This document shows positions 54,701 to 64,000 of a stretch of DNA of 64,000 nucleotides, in pieces (the first letter of the stretch is position 1; every line of letters begins with the position of its first letter). This DNA is from Punctularia strigosozonata HHB-11173 SS5 (lineage: Eukaryota; Basidiomycota; Agaricomycetes; Corticiales; Punctulariaceae), in NCBI RefSeq assembly GCF_000264995.1, contig NW_006767441.1:1128370-1192369 (forward strand), in the 5' to 3' direction. The position numbers and the translations under genes were made by a program. The notes below the pieces were generated by a model. It did no database searches and had not been told where the DNA came from. It saw nothing but the letters and a program-made list of their open reading frames with translations.

Positions 54701-57700
54701 TTGACGCTCCCTGTTACTTGACGCTGCCCTTATTTCTTTTCAACAGGAGACCCGCGTAGCCAGGATCATCAAGGAATACGTGTCGATGACCGCCACCGTA
54801 CCCGGTATGCGATCTGGTCCGGTATCTCAACAAATATGGCCAGCATGGTCCGAGCTACGTGTCCTGACCACCGGCGCCAGACCCAGCGGTAACGACTATT
54901 CGAAGTACCGCCTGGAGTTACGGAGAAAGTACGCCATTCCCTGGATGCTGGCTCTGTACAACAAAGACCCGGCGGTTTACTGCCACACTATACGAGAGCT
55001 CTGCGACGAGCTAGCAGAGGAAAGCATGGGAGTGCTACCTTCAACGGTACGGGACCGGGAACATAGAGCGGTCAGCGTCCTCAGACAGTCCTCCTGCAAT
55101 GTCCTCCCTGATCCGTTACAGCAGTCACTTGTCGCTACAAGGACTGACCTAAGCCTACGGCATGTCATCAAAATGACACAGAGTGGACTCTTGTTCAATC
55201 CTCTTGAAGATGTCCTCTCCGACTGGCTTCACTCACGCCCGGAAGCAGCCCTTGCCGGAGACCAACAAGTGCGTGGACGTGATTGTGGTGTGTCTTTTCA
55301 ACTCAACAGATCTATTAGCCTATAGCGTCCCTGTCTCGACTGGTCAATCGGGAGACCGAAATTAGTCACAGGCGAAGTATGACCATGATGCTCTCAGGCG
55401 ATACGCTCCTGCTTGCCTCATTCAATCCTTGGGAGCTCTTGAAGAAAACAGCGCTACAAGATGCAGATGGTTTCCTGCGCTCTGTAGCATGGCTGCATCT
55501 CTTTGCCCGGTCAGGTGTTGATATTCCTTCCGGAACTTTCTTGGACATCGTGGACATCGGTGGGCAGCACCTTGGCTTGACAATGACTTACGCAATGTCC
55601 CTCGTGCAAAGTGCACTATTGTCCGCATGGATGAAGTCGCGTGGTCGTCCGGAACTGCAGAAACTCGTTTCCGTCTTACACACGCGCTTCTACGATGAGA
55701 TTTCCGGCGCCCTTCGCGCTGGACCTATTCCATCCGAGCTGTGGGTACTGAGCCGTGCTTGATCTGGGTGCTGGCGCTGAATAATAATAGGATATCATTC
55801 ATCAAGCATTCCGTAGCAGTTTGCTTGCTTGTCTATGGTTGCGAACGCAATAACGTTAAAACCCGAGGTCTGGTTCGAGAAGAGGAGATAAAGCATCTAC
55901 CTTCTCGGTGAGTCATGAATACTTCTTCAACTTGGTGGAAAACCACAATCATAATGGCGCAGTCGAAATGTGGGGAATCGGGTTTCAACGATCGCGGAAG
56001 CCATCGACGTCGATTCCGAATTCATTGATGCTTTAAAGCGATATGCGGATTTCGGCATCGACGAGATAACTTGTATTGTTGCGCAGTTTCTGGACGTTGT
56101 TCTATGTGATACCAAGGTTGCCGAAGAGGTACGCGTGGGGGACTTCGTGAGCGTTGAGAGTCCCGTGCTCTGCCAATGGTGAGTTCAAATCATCTTCAAC
56201 TCCCTTTATTCATACATGGCACTAGCATGTGGAAGTTTTATGCTGTGCAACATCACGAAATATCCGCAATCCGAATGCGGCTTCTACTCCGCATTCTGGT
56301 CGCTGATCCAGCCCCATTCCATTTAATGTTGCAAGATATCTACGGAAGCGGGTCTCCTTGGGAACTACGCATACAAGCTTCGACCCGTCTCTTCAAGATC
56401 ATTATGGACCTACCGAATCCCGCATTTTCTTTGGAAGATAGGAAGTGGCGTTCGAGCATCTCAGACATCTTTTACTATTTCTTCTCCGCCATCTGGTCCG
56501 ATGAAGCTGTAGGTACGGCTCCTCATCGATCATGTTGCGAATGCTCACGGACTGGTGAAGGAGGAGATACGCACCGCTGTAGATTCTTGGTCCCAGTCAC
56601 TCCTCCCAGCGCATTTCGAAGCTATCTCACGTTGCTGGGATGAGACGATGGAGGACGCCCCCGTGGAGGAGCGTATTAGACTTACTTCTTTCCTCATCCA
56701 GCTCAGATCCCATTTCCCCCGTTGGCAAGGTAAGAAAATACCGAAGCACGTTTCTCGCTGATCAATAATCATGAGTACAGTCCTTTCATGGGACGTCGTG
56801 GCCCGCTGCTTACCTGGTGACATGGACGGCATGGAAAATTCAGAGGTATCACTGAGGCTTGCTGTTCCGTCGTACTCACTAAGCTAATTATACTTCGACT
56901 CAGAATAACGCGGGAGTTTCCTCTGATCTGGAAGACAGAGACTCCACGGTGTGCTCCGTAAGATGGACGTATCCCTCTTTCTACGCCTCTTAATCGACAT
57001 TATCCAGGTTTCTACCGTAGTGTTAGCTCTAGGGATGGTGGCCAATCTGGTTCCCGTTGACATCAATGTCCTCAAAAGGATCAAGAATTGCCTCGCGGCA
57101 GTCCTGGGTTTCCGTAAACCTCCCCCCGTATACGGGGAGCTGCAAGTCATACCCGCGTCTAGTTATCCGTGCATAGGGGAGCTGGTGAAAGTCCTTGACG
57201 CCTTTTACCCCTTCGATGTGACGCCTTCAGATATGGGCCGAAGCGGCGTGGACGAAGAATCACCTTCGAAACTTCTCGCTGGATCCATTTTCATTGACCT
57301 CGTCCTCGCTATATTTCTGGAGCTCAGAGATCTCGACAGTCTTCCATTGACTGTCATAAAGCAACTTCTGGAATGCTTGCTAATCATCATATATAAGCAT
57401 GACTTCGACAGCAAATCGCTGATCAATTTGCGTTCTGTGTTAAACCGCGCTGCGAAACGAGTTCTGGGGCTCGTCGTGTCCGACACCAGCTATCAAATCC
57501 GTCAACTCGCGCTGACGGTATGCACCGAATTCATCAAACGGTTCCCTCTACCTCGATACTATGGTCTCATATGGTGAGTTGGCCTTCCAAATGATATTGT
57601 ATTCCTGCTTTAACGGTATCGACTCTACAGCGATATGATAGAAACCGCAGCTCAAGTCATGACGTCTCTGAGCCTCAGCAACGACGACATACTGGCGGCT

Positions 57701-59737
57701 CACGCAAGGTCGTTCCTCGAGAAGGCGCTAAGCAGGTTAGTGTCCGGTCACCGGTAATATGTCGTGAAACTCATCTTTTTGCTGTAGCTTCGCATCCTCT
57801 GGCCTGTTTTCTATTTTGTGTGAAGTAAGTTTGTCGATATCGCTTCGAAGAACATCGATATGCATGCATTCATATCGCACATAGCGCCCCCTCGATCAGG
57901 CCTTCTTCCAGGTGATACATAATATAACCGAGTCTCATTCCAAGTCCGCTGGTGTTTTGGGAGGATCTTTGAGAGACATGCTGTTGTTGGATACCCTTCG
58001 TCAAGCCCAAGCTCCGGAGCGGGACGTCCACAGGGTGCAAACCATCATGAACAACCTGAACACATTTGTGGAGGTTGTACACCATAGCGATTATACCGAG
58101 GACCACATGCGATGTAAGTGTCGCAAATCGGCGCAGTTTGTTCGGAGCTTTTCACCCATAGCTTTTGACAGTTATTGCCTCGGCCCTGCATGCCATAGCT
58201 CGTCGTGCATCTGAAGGGAATGCTCAGATGTTCAATCCCAATTCGACCATCAACATGGCTGCCACTTTGATCCAGTACAATAAAGTACACAGCAGAGTGC
58301 GTGAGATCGATTGAGTGCCAGTCGCATGGTTACCCTGACAAGTATATAGGTCTTGCTTCAAGCAGTTGACACCGTCCTTCGAGCAGTGTCTCTGCGCTGT
58401 AACCTGGATACAGCCAGCTTGAGGCACATACTCCAAGTCACTGATACACTTTATCGAAAGGCGAACCGGACGAATCCACCGACTGGCCAGAACCAGGTTG
58501 CTCAGACTATCCTTGAGCTGCTCTCGGATGGTCTCCGCAACAAAGCCCGAGTGAATTCCTCCTCACTGTCATCGATGATGGAGGTAAGTGGATGTTCAGT
58601 ATGTGTTCTCCACATAATCTAATCCTCTGTATTGAGGCCATCTCTGACTATGCAGACATGCTGCCCACGGCAATATCTAGCTTGAGAGCAGATTGCTTCT
58701 TCTATCTCGCCAGTTATACATCGCCCGCCCTTCACTCCCCAGCAGACTTCGACACATCTACGTCTGTGGCGAATTGGTTGCTCAAATCGGCCGAATACAA
58801 TCCAGACGGCCTGACGAGAATGCTCAGTGAGAATTCTGCGGAGGTACGAAACTGCAAGCCGATATCCCAGGTATTCTCGAGTCTAAGCTTGCTTTAGCGT
58901 CACACATCCCCTCTGAGTCTCCGGGCATGGAACATCTTGGTACTCGCGGCGTTGAACTCTGCTTCCGACGATTCGCCGGCTCTCCTACTCGGTCACTTCA
59001 CGAACTTCTCTGCTGCATACCACGTCGCGTTAAGGCCATTCGTCCAGTTCTCCTCGACAGGAAGTAAACGGGAATTGACTCCGGCTGACATAAACCATGC
59101 GTACGCTGGTATCAGGCTATGGATACTCCTGGCTCGCAGAGTCTTCAACAAACGTGGTTTGGTTGGCGCTCTTCCATCAATATTTCAGGGCGTGGGTGAA
59201 GACGGGGTGGCAAAAATGATATGGAATGAATTATGGCCGCCGTTCTGCACAGTGATAGCGAGTTTCGACGAAGATGCCGAAGATGGGATGATCTCGGTGA
59301 GTACAGTGCGTCATAGGGTTCTCACAAATTCATATATGGTTGTGTGGTACAGCCGGCGACGACCTCAGCATGGTCAACTGTCGCCGAACTCTTCTTGTTC
59401 CTGCACCAAATCCGTTCCGTGCTCGCGTTGGATTCCTCAGCACAAGCCACTTTGCTGAATCGATTACGGTCCCTCGGACGAGGGGAAGTTGCGAACAACA
59501 AGGTACGCCACCGAGTAACCCCTTCTCTACCGCTGTCCACATTGACACCTGGGAATGTAGCTGGGCCGTGCCCTCAGCAGTATCTCCGAGCCGCCGCCTG
59601 AGATCACCCTCGACGTCGCAATCGGCCAGATTGGGCGAGACGTCGCTGCCGTCGAAAAGCTGCATGCCGCAGAATCGCAGCGCAAAGAGCCCGCGAAGCC
59701 GCAGGAGCGCAGGAAAGATGTCAGGATAGCTAGTTGA
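51717..59737 (+). CDS. Very large UNC80-like protein with zinc-finger (C1-like) region
   Basis: A single long gene of over 20 exons, roughly 2,200 aa. ATG 51717 gives MTGPSPPNLDVNGRRPDIDS. Splicing at a GTATGT donor (52262) to 52318 joins VFDSE to RIGANDGVRN. A Cys-rich region follows: CLVWKCRRPIEGFGLFCPFC with HLDCYDYPDG, then FRLTSLFSLTLCFHCREPLW and CVTCNHFAHRSCL. The spacing (C-x2-C, C-x2-C-x4-H-x2-C) is C1-like. The rest is alpha-helical, HEAT-like sequence, such as EFTSPDDHTTAQSFYSLFET, RKYAIPWMLALYNKDPAVYC and MIWNELWPPFCTVIASFDED, ending RRKDVRIAS. It resembles fungal proteins I recall annotated as UNC80-like; animal UNC80 is a subunit of the NALCN sodium-leak channel. The gene is certain, the family name is tentative. 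Confidence 0.6.
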
Positions 59738-59802
59738 CCTTCGGGAGCGGGCAATCCGTAATGGCATTGTTCGTAATAGCATTGTCTGTGATTCCCAGGC
59801 AA

Positions 59803-60124
59803 TTACAGGCGTCGGGAAGGCCGCGGAGGGACTTGTTCTTTTGCCACTCGTTGATCGTGATCCAGCACGGCGAAACCCAGTCCTATGCCCACGATCGAAA
59901 GACCAATGACAAGGATGAATGCGGGTACGCGTACAGCCCACTCCCTGGCTGGAAAGAAATCGTGGACAGGGCTGGTATCACCGAAGAAAGGCTACGATGG
60001 TCGCGTTAGATGGATTCATGGGTGGTACAACCGCCCTTACCAAGATGATGGTCCAGCAGGTGTAATACAGGAAGAGTCCGGAAAGCAGCAGGATCAGAAG
60101 TCTGCCCAACGTCCTGTCCTTCAT
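59803..60124 (-). CDS. DPM2: Dolichol-phosphate mannose synthase regulatory subunit DPM2
   Basis: Small ER-membrane protein that stabilises the Dpm1/Dpm3 mannosyltransferase. The two exons 60124-60041 and 59991-59803 give 90 aa in frame, with a 49-nt GT-AG intron between. Exon 1 is MKDRTLGRLLILLLSGLFLY plus YTCWTIIL. Exon 2 gives PFFGDTSPVHDFFPAREWAV and RVPAFILVIGLSIVGIGLGF, then a short polar tail ending RPSRRL. Two membrane segments and the PF...H.FFPAREWA loop are the DPM2 signature. Because it is short and split it is easily missed. It converges on the UNC80-like gene, with 65 bp between stop codons. Confidence 0.9.
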
Positions 60125-60247
60125 TAGCGCGTTGTTGTCAATCTGACTGAGGGAAACAGATGGCAGAGCAAATACACTCGAGGATGAACTAACAGATGAT
60201 GTGTGCGCGAGATGAAGGGCGAAACAGCTGCATACGTTTCCTGGTGG

Positions 60248-60303
60248 CAGGCTTCCTCGCTTTCCTGCAACGGCAGCTCAGGCTTCCTCGCTTTCCTGCA
60301 ACG
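60248..60303 (+). repeat. 25-bp direct repeat in the DPM2/TRS120 promoter
   Basis: Two identical 25-bp copies beginning caggcttcctcgctttcc lie at 60248-60272 and 60279-60303, a period of 31 bp. They sit midway between the DPM2 and TRS120 start codons. Confidence 0.95.
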
Positions 60304-60413
60304 ACACCGAGCTCACACCGCGTACTTCCAACGCTGCTGCAGTCGGCGCTAGGTCGCGAGGCCCTTGCCACCGAGCGCTGGTCGGTCGGCTGCTATCTGG
60401 AACCCGACACACC

Positions 60414-63400
60414 ATGGATGTGCATGCTTTCGCGTCGTTGGCACAGGTCCGCATCTTGTTACTTCCCGTCGGGCCCATCAACCGCCCTACCTTTGAGAAA
60501 TGGGTATCCGAAATACGGATGTTCGAGCAGATTCGGCTAGGCGACATACCGGCTGATAACAAGGGCGAACGAGGTATTGCTCCATCTATTGCGTGCATCC
60601 CAAGAGTGAACCCTCAACAGCTAGATTCATGCCGAATCCTCTCTCGAGAGGACATTTACATCTTTCGTTCCCAACGCACCCGCCCCCAACGACACACTCT
60701 CCCCTATCGCTTTTCCGACCCTCGAACTTCCCGTTGGGAGTGATTGGAATCGCATCTTGCTCCCAGAATGATTCACTGTCGTCCATACTAGCCCAATTCA
60801 ACGCGTCCGTTAGCGAGCTATTTCCATCATCATCCCCATTTCCGCTGGCAAGCAACTGCTTCGTCTTCGAGGAAGGGGACGGGAATACGAATCTCAACGT
60901 CGGGAATGAACTACCTGGTCTCGTTGTGATACCCAGCATGATGGGTAACAAGAAGCTGTACGTCGGCACCCTACTTGCCGACCTCTGTTCTAACATTCTC
61001 GGGGAGTTCTCGACCATAGTAAGTGCCCTACAACAACTCGCGCATTGCGATGTAAATAACACGGTCATAGGCTGGAACGCTGGAGAGTCCTCAAGGGAAT
61101 GAATACCTCAACTCTTCCCTCTTTCCGAGTATGCCTCGACCATCGGATCTGCCGGCTCCATTGGATTTGGACGATAACCGACGTGATTCTCTCCCGCCTC
61201 TCCCTTCCAGGAGCAGCCAGCCCGATTTGAGTGGGCCTGCATCTCTTCTGAGGGGCAAATCACCAACTCCGATAGTAACGAAGCGGCAATCATCTCTTGG
61301 TCCTGGCATCGCCAGTCCCGCTGGTAATTCATTCCGCCAATCGTCATTAGGCGTCCCCACTGCCAAGAAGCGTCAGAGTGGCATAGGCGCTGCCTCGTCC
61401 CATGGTCGTCTTTTCAAGCTACTTGGAGATCTTTTCCTGCTTGCGGGGCGGACTGAAGATTCTTCAGTATGGTAAGAGGACGTTCAAATAGTAAACAGTA
61501 TGCAGCTTATATTCACCCAAGGTATACAGAAGCTGCAGCCTTGTGTAAGCTGCCGCAAGATAGTGCATGGCATGCTTCCGCTCTTGAGGGCATGGCCGTC
61601 GTCGCTGTCGTAGACGCATGGTCAGATGGGCATGGACTCGTTCGTCATTTCACCTCCATTGATGACAGTCCATCCGTGCCGACGGTGTCTGCCTAGAATG
61701 CCTCCTTTAGCACATCAAGGGAACCGTGGTCTGATATCCAGGACAAGTTGACCCAGGCAATCAGTCTTTACGCAAGAGGGCCTCCTTCTGATAATGGCGA
61801 CGATTACATGCTTCATTCGTACCTCTATACTCAAGCCATCCTACGCCAGTCATCCCTTTTGTTTGCTGTTTGGTCGGCCAAAGGTTGGGGACCTCTTGCG
61901 TTCACGACCATGCTTCAACCAGGACCGAAACCCGTGATCCCTCCGACGTTAGCCACTCCCGAAGGTGTCTCATATGTCGGTGTGGAGCGTTTAAGCCGGA
62001 TCACTGGCGTTACTCGATCCCAAATTGCAAATATTCTGGCGCAAGCTCATGGACCTTGGCTCTTACATCTCGGAGCACTCGAAAGACTAGCAACCCTAGA
62101 AGCAATGGCTGGTCTCTACTCCTGCTTGGGCTACAAGCGCAAGGAAGCCTATATTATGCGCGAACTCCTTGGCTGTATTATGGATCTCCTCGTTTGCGGG
62201 CGAAACGAGATAGTGCAGGGATCACACTCTCGGGTTACAAGTGCCGGATTGGGTATCGAGGGTGCGAACATTCCCGGTGGATCTGTCGCCACGCGAGAAA
62301 ACGAGCGCAATGATGGTAATCAAAGCTTGATCCGGCTTGTGAGGCACATCTGTCGAGTGCACGGCGTCAACCTGGAAGCCGTCAGTCTTTCTGAGGAGAA
62401 GGTGCAAGAAGGAGATGAAGATTCTTCACAGAAGCCTGACGGCAGCATCGATGACGACGTTCAAGACCCCTTCGGCTGGCCCGAACTGCAAGTTGGTGTC
62501 GTTCGCGAAGCGATCGCTGTGGCGGAAGCGCTTCCCGGTAAGATACCCTGAAGTCCACATGCATGTCTGCTAAAGCGTCGGTAGATTACCCATCCGTCGC
62601 CCAGTTTGCACTTTCAGCTCTCAAAACGTTGCACACAGCACTTACGACGGCCGACCAAGCACATCTGTATGGAACTGCTACCCGGGCACTTGCCACCGCA
62701 CGCCGACGGGGTGATCGCCGGCGACCCGACTACTGGGGCATGCCGCCTGTGACAAGTATTGAGATTTCACCGTAAGTTATCTAGCATCCATGCCGCATGG
62801 GTGTGCTGACGCAAGCGACGGAAGGCTGCCTTTCGTGCGCGTTCCTATCGAAAGGCCCATGTCACTGCTTGCGACAAGAAATTCAAGCACCGTCGCTTCC
62901 AAACTCCCCGAGACCTTCCTCTATAACCCCAGAAAATCGATGGTTGGCCAAGTGAGTGGTGTGTCCAATTCACGACATTCATTAGCTTAGCTTCCACCTC
63001 TCAAGGGCCAGGCTGTTGTCGTCGAGAATGAAGACCTGGAGTTTGTCCTGACGTTGCGGAATCCTTTCGCTGTCGACTTGGAGATCCAAAGCTTATCACT
63101 AAGGTTACTTCCTATTGTTGACCATGTCCTCTCCATGATGCTCAATGAGTCGTAGCACGACAGGTGTACCGTTCGAGGCGAAGCCTGTGCCAGTAGTGAT
63201 CTCCCCCAACTCGTATCACTCGGTCACCATAGTCGGCAAGGCTAAAGGTTCTGGAGTCTTGGCCGTCAAAGGGTACTTCGTCCAAGCGCCAGGAGGCGTG
63301 ACTCGCGAGTTTCGATTGCAGCTGTCCACAGAGGAGGAAGAGACGCGACAATCCCGCCGGCGAAGTGCGATCATGAACGAAATCGGCAGAGCGAAGTATG

Positions 63401-64000
63401 GCGGGCTCGAATCTCGACCCTGGGAAGCAAACCGAAAGCGCTTGAGCAGGCTCGGTGCCTCGTCCAGCTCACAGACACCACGGTTTCTGGAGTGCAAGGT
63501 GGTCCCCGAACAGCCTTTGCTTCGCATACGGAGAACTTCCTTAACACATGGTGCCCTCATGCTGTACAGTGGAGAACGGTTGGTCTCGTGGTCCTCGCGC
63601 ACAAGTCCCCCTCTGACATGCTGCCAGTTCCGTCATGCGTATCACCCTCGAGAACGTAGCTTCGCTTCCCGTGGACTACTTGAAGATAGAGTTTGATGAC
63701 TCTACTATTGGGCCTGCGCAACAAACTTTAGCTGATGGGGAGCTTTCCGTCTTCGACACGTACGAAACGGAGTTCGCCCTCATTCATCGCCCCACTTTCT
63801 CGTGGGACGAGAAGGGTGCAGTGAAGAGCCTCGCTCCAGGCCAGAAGACGACGGTCACTGTGACCTGCTTCGGCAAGGTGGGCTGGTAAGTAGTACACCA
63901 TTTTGCTGTGATACACCTGATCCAATCGTACCCTGGATTTGCAGCACCAGCGGCACGATCCAAGTCTCGTACGCCTACGTTCACCGTCAGCAGGAGTCCC
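60414..64000 (+). CDS. TRS120: TRAPPII complex subunit Trs120 (TRAPPC9), 3' end outside window
   Basis: Subunit of the TRAPPII exchange factor for Ypt31/Rab11 at the late Golgi. ATG 60414 gives MDVHAFASLAQVRILLLPVG and PINRPTFEKWVSEIRMFEQI. After the first intron comes RFMPNPLSRGHLHLSFPTHP, then SLFRPSNFPLGVIGIASCSQ, a hallmark of Trs120. A Ser/Pro-rich insert (PTPIVTKRQSSLGPGIASP) interrupts the fold. Later segments include LERLATLEAMAGLYSCLGYK, LLGCIMDLLVCGRNE and, in the C-terminal beta-sandwich repeats, LEFVLTLRNPFAVDLEIQSL and TVTVTCFGKVG. Still open at base 64000. At least ten introns. Confidence 0.9.

Noticed and set aside
59330-59941. A 203-codon minus-strand frame overlapping the UNC80-like 3' end.
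   Set aside because: It overlaps proven exons of both the UNC80-like gene and DPM2 in other frames and has no family features.

Overview
The window reads as nuclear DNA of a basidiomycete fungus, most likely an agaricomycete. Genes are packed tightly on both strands. Nearly all are broken by many 48-65 nt introns with GT-AG ends and CTRAY-like branch points. The proteins are fungal housekeeping families, including Kre2-type mannosyltransferase, kinesin-5 with a BimC box, Pik1, Trs120 and Tom40. I see no virus-like element, CRISPR array or bacterial-type operon. Exon structures were worked out by reading splice sites and family motifs by eye, so gene identities are firmer than individual exon edges.

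Layout. 1-1319: 3' part of a sphingoid-base kinase (+). 1858-2419: histone H2B (+). 2730-4049: PRCC-like protein (-). 4256-8754: nucleoporin Nup133 (+). 8829-9424: COA8, a cytochrome oxidase assembly factor (-). 9932-10999: exosome subunit Mtr3 (-). 11258-13214: DUF4211 protein with a PIP box (+). 13394-14734: NSRP1-like splicing factor (+). 14922-16271: divergent kinase-like protein (-). 16977-17728: stand-alone RRM of the PPIE/cyclophilin-33 type (+). 18167-19104: TAF13 (-). 20135-21060: small ABC ATPase (+). 21874-27562: Sec16 (+). 27754-28921: Ost3/Ost6 (-). 29086-32978: Pik1 PI 4-kinase (+). 33186-34812: Kre2/Mnt1 mannosyltransferase (-). 35075-36378: Tom40 (+). 36468-37342: TFIIIC triple-barrel subunit (-). 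39036-42037: Pumilio/PUF protein (-). 43268-46988: kinesin-1 (-). 47350-51264: kinesin-5 (-). 51493-51589: intron-containing tRNA-Ile(UAU) (-). 51717-59737: very large UNC80-like protein (+). 59803-60124: DPM2 (-). 60414 to window end: TRAPPII subunit Trs120 (+, cut off).

Many neighbours are divergent pairs sharing 160-300 bp promoters: PRCC/NUP133, MTR3/DUF4211, OST3/PIK1, KRE2/TOM40 and DPM2/TRS120. There is no metabolic gene cluster. Several genes serve the secretory pathway (Sec16, Ost3, Pik1, Kre2, Dpm2, Trs120), others transcription and RNA handling (TAF13, TFIIIC subunit, H2B, Mtr3, NSRP1, PRCC, PUF).

The most unusual structure is a pair of perfect 63-bp inverted repeats (19151-19213 and 19896-19958) in the TAF13/ABC divergent promoter. 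Each arm carries the same short reading frame pointing outward. Other points are three probable GC-AG introns, an 8-nt terminal coding exon in PRCC, a PPIE-type RRM lacking its cyclophilin domain, a PIP box on a DUF4211 protein, and a Pumilio-type site in the kinesin-5 3' region near a PUF gene whose repeats predict that site.
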